From Dromaius novaehollandiae (lineage: Eukaryota; Chordata; Aves; Casuariiformes; Dromaiidae): DNA of 64,000 bases. The stretch spans positions 1,798,001 to 1,862,000 of the forward strand of contig NC_088117.1 of NCBI RefSeq assembly GCF_036370855.1, given 5' to 3'. The translations under genes were made by a program, and so were the position numbers. This document shows, piece after piece, positions 49,617 through 61,204 of the stretch (its first letter is position 1; each line of letters begins with the position of its first letter). Below the pieces are notes generated by a model that made no database searches, had not been told where the DNA came from, and saw nothing but the letters and a program-made list of their open reading frames with translations.

Positions 49617-51880
49617 ATGATGGAATCACAGAATGGTTGAGGTTGGAAGGGACCTCTGGAGGTCATCTAGCCCAATCCCCTTGCCCAAGCAGAGTCACCT
49701 AGAGCACGTTGCCCAGGACCCTGTCCAGACAGCTTCTGAATATCTCCAAGGAAGGAGATTCCACAGCCTCTCTGGGCAACCTGTTCCAGTGCTCTGTCAC
49801 CTTCCCATTAAAAAAGATTTTCCTCATGTTTAGCTGGAACTTCCTGTATTTCCGTTTGTGCCCATTGCCTCTTGTCCTATTGCTGGGCACCACTGAAAAG
49901 AGTCTGGTCCCATCCTCTTTACAACCTCCCTTCAGATAGTTATACAAATGGATAAGATCCTCCTACAGTCTTCTCTTCTCCACGCTCAACAGGCACAGCT
50001 CGCTCTCAGCCTTTCCTCATATGAGAGATGCTCTAGTCCTTTCAGCATCTTAGTAGCTCTCCACTGGACTCACCAGTAGCTCCATGTATCTTTTGTATCG
50101 AGGAGCTCAGAACTGGACACAGCACTCCAGGTGTGGCCTCACCATGGCTGAGCAGAGGGGAAGGATCATCTCCCTCGACCTGCTGGCAATGTTCTTCCTA
50201 ATGCAGCCCAGGATACTGTTGGCCTTCTTTGCCGCAAGGGCACCTTGCTGGCTCGTGGTCCACTTGTTGTCCTTCAGGACTCCCGGGTCCTTCTCTGCAG
50301 GGCTGCTTTCCAGCAGGTCAGGCATCAGTACAGGCTGGTGGCTGGTAGGGGGTTACTGCTCCACAAGTGCAAGACCCTGCACTTCCCTTTGTTGAACTTC
50401 ATGAGCCCATCTCTCCAGCCTCTTGAGGTCCCTCTGAATGGCAGCACAGCCCTCTGGTGTATCAGCCACTCCTCCCCATTTTATATCATCAGCAAACTTG
50501 CTGAGGGTGCGCTCTGTCCCTTCATCCAGGTCATTAATGAATAAACTGAACAGTAGTGGAGCCAATATTGACCCCTGGGGATCACCACTAGCCACAAGCC
50601 TCCAACTACACTTCGCACTGCTCACTGCAACCCTCCGAGCTCAGGCCTTCAGCCAGTTCCCAATCCACCTCACTGTCTACTCATCTAGCCCGCACTTCCA
50701 GAGCTTGCTGATGAGGATGTTATGGGAGACAACATCAAAAGCCTTACTGAAGTCAAGGCAGACAACATCCATTGCTCTCCCCTCATCTACCCAGCTAGTC
50801 ATCCCATCATAGAAGGCTACCAGATTGGTTAAGCATGATTTTCCCTTTGTGAATCCATGCTGGCTACTCCTCATCACCTTCTTGTCCTTCACATGCTTAG
50901 GGATAGCATCTAGGATGAGCTGCTCCACCACCTTTCCAGGGATTGAGGTGAGGCTGACGGCCCTGTAGTTCCCAGGATCCTCCTTGCCCTTTTGGAGACT
51001 GGAGTGACATCTTCTTTCTTCCAGTCCTCAGGCACCCCTCCTGTTTCCCATGTCCTTTCAAAGATGATTGAGAGTGGCCTAGCAATGACATCTGCGAGTT
51101 CCCTCAACACTAATGGGTGCATCCCATCAGGGCCCATGGACTTCTATGTGTCCAGTTTGCTTAACATCTGCATCTGCCCCTACCAAGGTCTTCCTTTCTC
51201 CAGACTTTCTGCCTGGTGTCTGAGGCCTGGGAATCCTGAGGGCCGGTCTTACCAGTAAAGACCGAGGCAAAGGCGGCATTCAGCATCTCTGCCTTTTCTG
51301 CATCTTTTGTCATCAGGGCTGCTGCCCCATGCAGCAGCAGGCCCCCATTTCCCTTCATCTTCCTTTTGTTATTGATGTATTTAAAGAAGCTCTTTTTTCT
51401 GTTCTTGACATATCTCACCAGATTCAACTCCAGAGGGCCTTGGTCTTGCTAGCCCCATCCCTGCATACTCGGACGATGTTCCTATATTCCGTCCAAGTGG
51501 CCTGTCCCTGCTTCCATCTTCTGTGCACTTCCTTCTGTTTGAGTTTTGCCAGGAGCTTCTTGTTCATCCATGCAGGTCTCCTGCTCCCTGTGCTCGACTT
51601 CCTGCTCATTGGGGTGGACCGTTCTTGAGCTTGGAAGAGGTGAGCCTTGAATATTAACCAGCTCCCTTGGATCCCCCTTCCTTCTCGGGCTATATCCCAT
51701 GGGATTCTTTCAAGAAGATCCCTAAAGAGGCCCAGGTCTGCTCTCCTGGAGTGCAGGGTCAGGATCTTACTTTTTGCCCTGCTCCCTCTTCACAGAATCC
51801 TGAACTCCACCATCTCATGGTCACTGCAGCCAAGGCCATCCCCAAAATGAGATGTCCCAGAGAGAGCTCTCAAGCAAGCA
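49617..51880 (-). mobile_element. CR1 LINE, 5'-truncated, reverse-transcriptase region and 3' end
   Basis: Minus-strand CR1 retrotransposon copy. Its 3' end (49617 onward on plus) has the CR1 octamer-type tail next to 'gaggttggaagggacctctg'. Reading 5' to 3' on the minus strand, broken ORF2 pieces appear: [54 protein letters not shown] with CLDFSKAFD, then FADDIKWGG (the YxDD-type catalytic box) near 50.49 kb. Several frameshifts separate them, so it is inactive. Full-length avian CR1 is about 4.5 kb; the endonuclease part and 5' UTR are missing, the usual truncation. Confidence 0.95.
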
Positions 51881-52019
51881 GGGACATGTAGGCAGAGGTT
51901 TGGTCCGATGCAGAAAACCTGAGAGAGGTGGGGCACATTCAGAGTCCATCTGTGCGATTATATCCGATGTAACAACATTGCTTTTGACTGGGAATTGGTG
52001 AGAAGTGTTTTTTCAGATG

Positions 52020-52042
52020 AAAAAAAAAAAAAAAAAAAAAAA
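52020..52042 (+). repeat. A23 homopolymer
   Basis: Run of 23 A about 140 bases right of the CR1 body. It is not at the CR1 3' end, so it is not its tail. Confidence 0.95.
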
Positions 52043-53517
52043 CTGAAAAAGGATGTTGCAGTGCAATCCCCAGGCTGAAAGATGACCTCAGAGGTGCCAT
52101 TTACAAATAGAGGTTCTCCTTAGCTGTAGAATTAATTTAGTGCTTGGAATCTGCTCATGTGTCAAGGCTCGATTTCAGGGTGCATCAGCTCACAAACTAC
52201 ATTTGCCCTAAGATGCCAGGCACTGAGCAGTTGGGTCCTGTGTGAAGGCTCAGGCTGGCATGGTTGAGTGCCCCACCAAAGCACTGTAGAAACTTGACAG
52301 GGTTGGCAGCAGTTTCCTGGCCAATGTCCCCTTCAGGCAGGGGTACATGAGCCCACACACAGCTGGGCTAACCCTGCTCCTGCTCTGAGTTATACCAGAG
52401 CGTCTTGCTGAAATCTGGCAGTGGCTGCACTCAGATGTCATCGTCCCTTGGGCTCTCCAAGAGGTCCTCCACTCCTCCACCAGCATTTGCACCTGCCAGA
52501 AGACAGGCGCGGATGGATGGATTGGCAGAGCCAGGCACGCTGATGGTGTGTTGGTCCTGCTTGGGTTAAATATGATGCAGATTCACGCCCTGCTGAATTA
52601 GAGACAAGGATATGTCAGTGAGCGGGTGCAAGTGCTGTCTGCAGCTGAGGACGGCCCACCTCACCGCAGAGATGGTCGGCTGTGCACCACCGAAGAGCTG
52701 AAGTGGCCAGCAAGTGCTCCCGTCCATGTTTCTGTGCCTCTCAGCACTCCTAAGAATTGCCAGGCAATTAAGGTGTCTTCCTAAAAAGCAGCAGCACAGC
52801 AGCTCCAGCCCAGGATCTGCCACGTTGGTCAGTGCTGCTGCGGGAGGTGCCTCTTGCCTTGGACTGCTCACAGAGGTTGCTGCCAGCGGCAGAGAGGTAT
52901 CAAGTGTACATATGAAGGATTCGGGCTGAATGAAGAGTTTCCAGCGCAAGCAGTGGTCCCAGTCAGCCCTGCATCATGACATCCTTCCAGCCATCCAGCT
53001 TTCCCTTTATCCCTTCCTCTACCCATCCCTCCACCCAACAAGCCTTGCACCTCTCCAGGCCCAAGCCCTACCCACTGCCCTCCCCAAACAAACCAAACCA
53101 TGTTGTTGCCCTGCTTGGACATCTTACTAAGGTGAAGTTTGGTAGGAAGATAAGCTGTTAACATGAAGAAGACAAAAACTGCATTGCAGTCACATCTCAG
53201 CTTGCCACATCTGTGTGAGACAGAGACGATGACCTCTTCCTATGCACTCCCTTGCTTGGCTGCTGGGGCCCTAGGAGGGTAACTGTAATGGGTGCCCATG
53301 GTGGCATTAGGACACAAGAACTGAAGAATTCTGGGGAAGGGAAAAAGATATTTCTCCTACCTGGCACGATGAAGCAGTGTCATTCTCTGGGATGCTCACA
53401 CTGCCACCAGAGGAGCTGCTTGCGGTCCCTGTGCCAACCAGATGGACATTGTCCCACTGGGAACAGTGTGGACCAGGCACCAGCCCAGGCCTGGGAGGGA
53501 TTACTGAGGGTCCAGAC
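52043..53517. other. Intergenic stretch, nothing recognised
   Basis: Unique sequence with short open frames on both strands. None has a family motif or paired splice sites I trust. Confidence 0.5.
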
Positions 53518-53636
53518 CTTTGCAGCCAAGCTTGGCACTTCTGGATGAGTTCCTGTACCAAACACCGCAGGAACTTTGGGTCAGCAGCAAAGTGGATTAA
53601 AGCTAAGAACATCCCATGAAGCACAGCCAGCAGGTC
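53518..53636 (-). other. Helical open segment, faintly EXD3-like
   Basis: A minus-strand 119-bp segment between acceptor TTGCTGCAG and donor AAAG|GTCTGG, encoding DLLAVLHGMFLALIH and later QELIQKCQAWLQ. The spacing of D-LA-L--M and WLQ recalls the N-terminal helical region of EXD3, the human neighbour of NRARP. No other EXD3 exon (for example the DVEW exonuclease motif) was found in the window. It is either a stray relic or chance. Confidence 0.15.
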
Positions 53637-53979
53637 CTGCAGCAACATGCTCTCACTTGTTAGTGTTCCCGTGGTCTCTGTGCTAACAGCTTTCCCCCAT
53701 CAGCCCCATTACTCCCATGCAGTGGGGTTTTTATCCTGATAGTGGGGAATCTAGTCCAGAAGGCATCAAGAAGTGGCAGAATATTAAGCCTGCGAACAAG
53801 GGCACCCTGAAACAGATAGACTAAGCCCCCATCTCCTCCCCAACACTGAACAGTAGTCAATTGTGATTTTTTAAAAAGGTAACTCCTATTCGGATCTCCA
53901 GGCTGTGGCATTATCATAGTCATACAAATGCCCAACAAAGCATCTATTTAAAATGTACTGAATTTTGATTGCAGCCCTT

Positions 53980-54470
53980 CCCCTCTCGCTTGCTCGCTCT
54001 CTGTCTTTCTTTCTCATTCATTACTTACTGTGTTAAGCTCCCTGAAATTCAAATAAAATCCCACCTCCCCGCCCCCCCATCCATATGCGTTGTTTGATTC
54101 AGCTCTGATGTCTAGGCTTGACGAATGAAGGGGAATATAACAGAAGACAAAGCTGTCAAACTTCTCCGGGCTATGTTGACTTCCCATCACCCCTGTGGAC
54201 TGAGGGGAGACTGATCCATCTGTTTTGGAGTCAGTAGCACAAACAAAAGCAAAAGACAATGGCAGGAAGCACTTGAAAGTTCAAATTCTTTCTTTGGTTT
54301 CTCTTGGAACAACAGAACCTACGTAATGTGGCTGGCGGACAATAACACGCGGCCAGGGACACAAAAATGCCAGAAGAATGTGCTTACGACACGAAACGTT
54401 CCAATTATTTTTGTTTTATTGGAACAAAAATAGAAAAGGGGAAGAAAAAAAAAACCCAGCACTTTGGAGT
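53980..54470. promoter_or_regulatory. Possible conserved non-coding regulatory region
   Basis: An AT-rich, low-repeat patch in a GC-rich area. It contains two interleaved inverted repeats: GTTCCAAT/ATTGGAAC (54398-54405, 54418-54425) and TATTTTTGTT/AACAAAAATA (54406-54415, 54423-54432), the latter forkhead-like. It is about 3 kb beyond the NRARP 3' end. Function is inferred from composition only. Confidence 0.25.
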
Positions 54471-54999
54471 TCCTAGATTTCTTGGACTGGGTTTCTTTAG
54501 CACTGAGAGCTGCGGAGCACGGTGGCAACGGTCTAAGCAGCGAGTGCGGCACTGTGCACGGTCACTCTCTGCCTCCCCCGTGGCCCATGGCCCAGCCTGA
54601 GGGATCAAACCCACCAGCCCCACGTTCTTCACTGCCCCTCAGCCACGCTGGCACGGTTTGGCTGTGCTCTCGCCCTCTGCGTGACAAGAGGTGGCCGCTT
54701 CCCGCGCTGCTCCGGGCTGCCCTGGAGTCCGCGCACGTGCAAGCCCGCGGCACAGCGTAGCTTCTTCAATGTTGGGCTTGGAGCCAGGGGTGCGCAATTT
54801 GTATTCACCGCCCAGCCGAAATCCCCTGCAAAGGGGCTCTGCCGAGGCCTCAGCCTGTTCCCTCTGCCTGGGGAGAGACAAGGTTTGTGCAGAAATGCTT
54901 CAGCTCCTTGGAAAACTGGGCAATATGAGCCCTCCTGCAAGTCTCGTGTGGACCGGCTGGCTAAAAGCCCTAGGACAAGGTGAGGGAAGCAAAGCAGCA

Positions 55000-55032
55000 G
55001 GGCTGAGCTGAGCTGAGCTGAGCTGGGCTCAG
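55000..55032 (+). repeat. Short GAGCT pentamer repeat
   Basis: About five tandem GAGCT units followed by a diverged copy (gggctcagc). Confidence 0.85.
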
Positions 55033-57680
55033 CCCTGGGTTGCTCTCAGTGGCAACAAAGAGCCAGCACCAGGATAATTTTTTTGCAGCAGTTCTGTTGC
55101 CTGTGCCTGGGGGGAGAGCGGTTTCCAGGGCAGCGCCCAAATGGGAGAAGGTGGCAACGTCACCCATCCATCTCACTGCCGGGCTTAGCGACGGTGCCCA
55201 GAGGGTCCCTGCCACAGGAGGGAGGCAGCAGTGCTGCTCTGAGCACCCAGCCATCCACGTGGGCTGTAGGGCTCGGTGGTTCCTGCCATCCTGCTCTGTC
55301 CCCAGGCTGCCACTGCCTTGGGAGGACAGGCAGGGCGCTTCGATGGTGGCTCGTAATGACTGAGGGATGAGGAAATCACAGGCTTAGGGGCAGGGAAAGC
55401 AAGGCATGATGCAAGGGACATGCACCATCCTTCAGGAGGAAAGTGGCACAGGGTGAACTGGTGACAGCACCCATAGGTGTAACCCTGCAGCTCCCCCAGG
55501 TCCTGGGACAGCAATGCGATGGTGGGAGATCGGGACGTTTGGTGGTGCCCTTACCTTGATGGGTTCCCATCACCTGCGCCTGGCTCAGGGACCAGCGCTG
55601 CAGGGCTCTGGCTCACAGGGCTCTTCTGAGCTGGTCCAGGCCTGTCTCCCTCTTGGTGACAGGGGTCCTGCTAAAGGTACCTCACTGCAAGAGGAGGTAC
55701 CAACGGATAGTCAAAGCGATGCTAATGCCAGCGGTGCATCACTGGTGTGTGCTGCCCCGAGCACACAGGGCGCTCGCCGAGCAGGGCAGCCTGGAGCTGC
55801 GTCTGGCTCTCTGGACTGACTCTGCAGAGCTGGCTCCAGATCCCGTGGTTTCTGCCAGGGAAGGGTCAGTATCACGCAGGGCCCAAATGGGATCAAATTG
55901 TACCATGGCAAGAAAGCGAAGCAGCATTCACCAGCCTGTGCTGCTTGGCCACCCTGCACATGCACCCCCCTAGACCTGTCTCCATCAGGTTGCTGCTTAG
56001 GGACCCCAGGCAATAAAGACTAGCTGTTGGGACCGGTGTTTTTGGCATGAGCTTTTTCTTCCTGCTAAAAATCAGCCAGGTCAGCTCATGCCCATCTTTT
56101 CCACACAGTGCTGCATCATGGGTGGTGCCCAGGGCACGCTGGTGGAGATGGCTGCATCCCAGCACCCATCCCAGCCTGATGCACTCTGGCACCTGAACAG
56201 AGAGCTAGAGCAGGGCCTGGGGCTCAGGCCTTGGCAAAGGGGAGGAAGGCCAGCCAGGCCAGTGAGGTCACGCCAGGATCAGGAGCTCACGCCCGTGTTG
56301 TCCCATGCCAGGCTTTTCTGCTGGGGCTCCTTTCCACCGCCTTCACAGGACACTGTTCTTGGCAGCTACATGCAGCAAGGATCCTCTCCAGGCACTGATT
56401 TGGGCAAGGCAGAAATTTCCCAGGGATTTGGGGAGTTTCAAAATCCCCCCAAACTATCAACCTGAAAAAAGCCTGATCACAAATGTCCATTCCTGATAAC
56501 AACCAAGGCTCTCCTCCATGCCCTGCCTCCACAAGCCCAAGTTTCGGGAAGGGAGCCCAGCAGATGAAGGCGTTGGGCTGTCCCTGCTCTTCCCACTTCC
56601 CCGGACCAGCCTAATCCCACCTGGAAAGCATCCAAAGACGCAGAGCTCAGCCCATGTTTGGGTACCAGCCTGCTCTTAGCCATGTGAGAGGATGGCAGAT
56701 GTCTCTGCCGCCACAGACCCACATCCCATGTCCTCCTCCTACCGACTCCCTGAGCTTCGCCACCTGAAGCCACCAACTGCATCAATCTGACAGCAATTTC
56801 GAAACAGACACCACCCCGTCATGGCAGCCCAAGGGAGAGGGCTGAGCCACCTCCAACCCTTGCTGGGGTGCAACGGAGAAAAAAAACTCAGAGAGGTTTG
56901 CAGTGAGCCATCCTGGTGCCCTGCCGACAAGGCTGGGGCAGCATGCGGCAAATTATGCGTTTCTGTGGCCCAGGAGTCCTGCCATTGGGAGATACCCCAT
57001 GGATTAGCCTCGGAGAGCCTGGCTGCAGGTCCTCCACCTTGCTCCCCCAGCTTGTTTTTATTAATGCCTTAAACCCTGCATACTTAGGCTGACACTGGAC
57101 TTCAGTCTAAGCCCGGGCACTGCAGGGTCCTCATCCATGTGTCTATGAGTGAGTGACTGGCATACGTGGACACAGGGCTGGGATACCCAAATCAGCGTGC
57201 TGCATGACCCGGACCAACAGTGTGTTTTCTCCAGGGCATAGGAGGGGGCAGCACATCCTGCAAACTTCAGGAGCTGAAACCACCCCAGCTACCACGCAAG
57301 CAACCCTTTGGGGGATATAGTCAACTCCAGAAGGGCTGCTGGGTCACCTTTCCCACCAAGGACCAGCAATGAACACTGGGATGGGGACATCCAAACCAAA
57401 CGGCCACCAGCGAGGGTAGCACCAGCACCACCCCGGAAACCCAAATTTGGCTAACGCAGTTTGGCGCACACCGTGCCGAAACCAAGACCCACGGGACTCA
57501 GCCAGCCACCTCCCGTTGCAAGGCTACGTCGAGGCTGGTGGCCCGCTTCTCCACGGTGTTTTACCCCCAGAGCCTCTAGCAGCCGAATTGTCCCCAGGCT
57601 GTGGGGGACTGCCACGCTCCTAAGACTGCAGCTCCGTTGATGACCATGCAGGGAAAAGAACAAACAAAAAAACAACTTTT
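55033..57680. other. Intergenic stretch 3' of NRARP
   Basis: GC-moderate unique sequence between the pentamer repeat and the NRARP 3' end. No exon, RNA gene or repeat recognised. Confidence 0.55.
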
Positions 57681-57704
57681 TTTTATAAAAAGATCAATGA
57701 AAAA

Positions 57705-57710
57705 TTTATT
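57705..57710 (-). terminator. NRARP: NRARP poly(A) signal AATAAA
   Basis: AATAAA on the minus strand, followed about 25-45 bases downstream by a strong T/GT-rich element (GTTGTTTTTTTGTTTG). The transition from AT-rich to GC-rich sequence falls right here. Confidence 0.7.
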
Positions 57711-58856
57711 TATAAATTTCGCACTCTGGGGCTACATGTCTATATCATACACTCAGGAATATGCTGTACTGTACAGACTTTATCCAGTTAGAAATGATCA
57801 TATAGTGACCCACATACAGCTTCAATATAAGCCTAAAAATTCTTAACATTAATTAACATAATTAAAAAAGGTATTCGCATCTAAAGAAAAATCTACAGAA
57901 AAACTCCTTTCTGGAGCAATCTGTGCATCAGCTTCAATGTCTGCTTATTTCACTGACATTATCAATATATTCTTCTTACAAAAATAATAATAATAATTAA
58001 AAAGATGACTGCCGTAAGGTGACCAGTCATGCACGAAAGAGCCTCCCCCACCTGCCTCTTCTCTTGTACTCCCCGTTTTGGCGTGAAGGGTCAGCAGCAC
58101 TATGAGCCAACAAGGGGGGCGGGGGACCCTCATTTCAATTTGAATCAATCTGCATCCCTTTTACTTCTCAGGAGAAAGAGAGACAGGGTGTGGGGGTTGC
58201 ATAGAAAATTGAAACTCTAGGGACTAGGAAGGGCAGCAGCTTTTCAGTAAAATACAAAGGGATGTAAAAATACATCAACTCACAATTTCAGAGCAAACCC
58301 CCTTCCCCGACGTACAATTTCCAAAATCTCAGCGTGTCTAAAGCTCCAGGAAGCTGGAAAGGAACAATACTTTTCTTAAACTCACTCAGCAATTCACACA
58401 GGAGATTCACAGTCTTAATAGGTATTTTATAAAAATATAAATATGGGTTACATTATGTTGTCTTTACAACACTGGACAGAGCTCCCTTTAGACTGGGTTT
58501 ATAACCAAGATTTCTTTTTTAAAAATCCATCTAGAACTTGGCTTTAAAATACACTTTTTAATATCATGTCATAAATGTTATGACATTTCATTGTGGCAAA
58601 TCCATTTAGTCCAAAAAAATGTGCAACCATCTGGTAACCATAATAAAACCTCTCTAGAAAAGATATTGTTCCCACCCCGTAACTATTACACAGAAGCACC
58701 AATGGAAGTGCTGAACACCACCTTCAATGCTCACAGAAAGATTTCAACAAAGCAGTTCCTCGAAAAATTACAGCATTAACAGTAGACACTTTCGACAGGG
58801 CTTTTTTCCTTTTTCTTCTTTAAATCTGGAGCTTTTTAATCGTCTCAAATTGTTGA

Positions 58857-58859
<3 letters not shown>

Positions 58860-58891
<32 letters not shown>
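58860..58891 (+). repeat. A32 homopolymer in NRARP 3' UTR
   Basis: Uninterrupted run of 32 A on the plus strand, thus U32 in the NRARP transcript. Confidence 0.97.
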
Positions 58892-58894
<3 letters not shown>

Positions 58895-59067
58895 TGCAGG
58901 TGAAACCATCAGAGACAAAGCAGAATATTCAGTGCAATGGGAAACAACAATGGCAGACTCAAGTTTTTAGTTTTAAGACTAGGAAAAAAGCATATTTCCC
59001 AAACCATATTTTGAAACACTCACCACCAGCTTCAAACAAAACCAGGCTCACAAACTTCACCCACAAA

Positions 59068-59075
59068 TATATACA
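59068..59075 (-). promoter_or_regulatory. Pumilio-type element in NRARP 3' UTR
   Basis: Exact TGTATATA on the transcript strand, matching the UGUANAUA consensus. A single short match in AT-rich sequence, so chance is possible. Confidence 0.35.
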
Positions 59076-60173
59076 TACATGATAAATAGTTAAGACACAA
59101 CCAAAAAAAACAGCAGGTAACTATTTTTTTTTTTAATTGTAATGGTTTGGATAAAGGGAGTAAGAAAGGAAAGAGCAGGGAGATGGCAGTGATACGGTTG
59201 TTTTTAGTGCAGACGAATAAAAGAGGGATGAAAGACCAGTGGGAGAAAGGAGACTTCTGAAATTTTCCGCATTTTCCAAATGGATGTTCTTGTGCCATAG
59301 CAATAAAAAGCAGCATTGCGATTATACGTGCAGTCACTTCAAAATGCGATTTAGGGTAGCTTTCTCTTCTTCCTCCCTTTCTTTTATAAATATATATATT
59401 TAGACATATATATAGTATAAAAGGCAGGTGAATCTATACAAGTCAAATGAATCATTCTGCATTGAGAAGTGTTATCCAAGTTTCACCAAAAGAAAAAAGT
59501 TCCCAAACTATTTCTCAGTAGTTTTCAGGCATCTCTCTAGACAGCAGAGAGCGCTCGCGGCCCTTTTCTGTGCAAAAGCAAATCCTCTGCCTCTAGAGTT
59601 TATTTCACTTTTTTTAAAAAGAAAAGTTCAGGATTTGCTAATCCCCCTTTACACACAAAAAAAATAGAAGGATTAAATGTCTTTTCCTGTGATCTCACGT
59701 GTGCTAAATGGATTCAAGAATCAGGTGAGGATGCAGACTTTCTTCGGACACCCAAAAATAAAACGAGGGGCAGAAAAAAAATAAAGAAAACCCAACGCAA
59801 AAAAAAAGGAGCAACCAGGCAGGGTGAGAAAAACGAGTCGTATTCCGATAGAGTTGCCTCAAAAAAATTAACGGGAGGAAAACACCGGGAGGAGACTGCA
59901 AAAGGAGCGACACTCGTCCACTGTCACTGCGGAAAAGGGTCGAGGCGGCGCGAGGCACCGGCACCGGCACCTGCCCGTCCCGTCCCGTCCCCGGGAGGCC
60001 GCGGGCCGCCGCGCTCGGCGCTCGCATCCTCCGCACCCGCTAACGGGGCGGGGGGAAAAGCACCACTCGGTTCCTAGAGGAGTAACGTGGCTTGGTTTTT
60101 CAGGAAGTGTTGAAATGAATTCGTTTCTGAGCCAGAATACTTTAAAACCAAGGGACAGGCCGCCACACGAGTT

Positions 60174-60187
60174 GGGGGGGGGGGGGG
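60174..60187 (+). repeat. G14 homopolymer
   Basis: Run of 14 G on the plus strand (C14 in the transcript) in the proximal NRARP 3' UTR. Confidence 0.95.
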
Positions 60188-60549
60188 CAGGGGAGAGAAG
60201 GATTAAATATTGCCGGGCAAAGGGAAGGGAGCGTTTTAAAGCATCTGACCAGATGTCAAACTGAAACTGTGAATACTGTGAGTGCAGCCGAGGTAGATGG
60301 AAAAAAAAATTACAGTAGGAAAACAACCCTTGGAAGAAAAAAAAAAAAAGAAGGTAAATGATGGGGGTTTTTTTTCAGTAAATCTTTGTGGGGCCCCAAA
60401 TTTCTTTGCCAAAAAACAAAAACATGGAGTCCAAGCAGCTTTGACATTTAAAAAAAAACAAAAACCACACGCAACCTCTCGAAAACACCCACCGAAAGCA
60501 GTAACAGCGGCGGGGGCAGCGCGCGGCCCCCGGGCGCGGCGCCGCGGCA

Positions 60550-60894
60550 TCACCGGGCGCCGGCGGAGTATTTGGCCTTGGTGATCAGGTAGAGGACGAT
60601 GTCCTGGTGGCCCCCGAAGGCGGCGATGTGCAGGGCGCTCCAGCCGTCGCGGTTGGCCAGGCGGATGTCGGCGCCGAACTTGACGAGGAGCTTGACGAGC
60701 TCGAGGTTGCCGTCGATGACGGACTGGTGCAGCGCCGTCTGCCCCTCGGGCCCGAAGGAGTTCACGTTGAACTCGCAGTTCGTCATGTTCTGCAGCAGCG
60801 ACTGCAGCTCCTTGGTGTTGCCGCGCCGCACCGCCTCCTGGAAGACGCGCTGGCTCGGCGGCGCCGAGCAGGTGGACACCTCGCTCTGGCTCAT
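60550..60894 (-). CDS. NRARP: Notch-regulated ankyrin repeat protein, complete
   Basis: Small nuclear/cytoplasmic Notch target that binds the Notch intracellular domain-RBPJ complex through its ankyrin repeats, promotes its turnover (negative feedback), and also modulates LEF1. A single coding exon of 345 bp, 114 residues, the same length as human. It starts MSQSEVSTCSAPPSQRVFQE and ends ITKAKYSAGAR with TGA. Two ankyrin repeats are visible: GQTALHQSVIDGNLELVKLL and GWSALHIAAFGGHQDIVLYL. The body is essentially identical to human; differences sit at the two ends. The start is set by the family length; the frame remains open far upstream through the GC-rich 5' region, but that extension has no homology. 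It is transcribed from a CpG-island promoter to the right. Codon use is extremely GC-rich at third positions, in contrast to its AT-rich 3' UTR. Confidence 0.99.
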   Translation of the reverse strand: MSQSEVSTCSAPPSQRVFQEAVRRGNTKELQSLLQNMTNCEFNVNSFGPEGQTALHQSVIDGNLELVKLLVKFGADIRLANRDGWSALHIAAFGGHQDIVLYLITKAKYSAGAR

Positions 60895-61182
60895 GCTGCC
60901 CGCCGGCCCCGCCGCGCCGCCGCCGCTCGCCGCCTGCCCGCCGCCCGGCTGCGCATGGACGGCGCGGGGGAGCGGCGCCCCGCCCGCCGCTGCGCCTACC
61001 CCGCGCGGCCGCGCATCCGTGCGCGGCGGCACGCGGGCTCCCGGCCGACAGCGGCCCTGCTCCCGCGGATCGCCCGCCTCCGCCGCCGCCGCCGCCGCCG
61101 CCGTCGCTGCGCCGCCGCCGCCGCCGCCGCGCCCCGGGCCTCTCTGGAGCGGAGCCGGCCCCGCGCCGCGCCTTTTACCCAG

Positions 61183-61204
61183 CCTTTTATTTGCATAACA
61201 ATAG
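61183..61204 (-). promoter_or_regulatory. SOX-OCT-like composite abutting a TATA-like box
   Basis: On the minus strand CTATTGTTATGCAAAT, a SOX half-site (ATTGTT) joined to a perfect POU octamer (ATGCAAAT), overlaps into AATAAAAGG. The arrangement matches the known SOX2-OCT4 composite (SOX site, no gap, octamer) with one or two mismatches in the flank. Confidence 0.6.

Larger units (their letters stand above)
57685..60549 (-). other. NRARP: NRARP 3' UTR (inferred, about 2.86 kb)
   Basis: A uniformly AT-rich block from the NRARP stop to an AATAAA, standing out from GC-rich flanks. Its length agrees with the roughly 2.6 kb human NRARP mRNA, which is mostly 3' UTR. It contains an A32 tract (T32 in the transcript, 58860-58891), a TA-rich stretch near 59.39-59.42 kb, and a TGTATATA Pumilio-type element at 59075-59068. 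The extent is inferred; no transcript data are available here. Confidence 0.7.

Noticed and set aside
50353-51609. Reverse-transcriptase-like proteins as host genes
   Set aside because: They are frameshifted pieces of a CR1 LINE, as shown by the CR1 3' end and [12 protein letters not shown] motifs.
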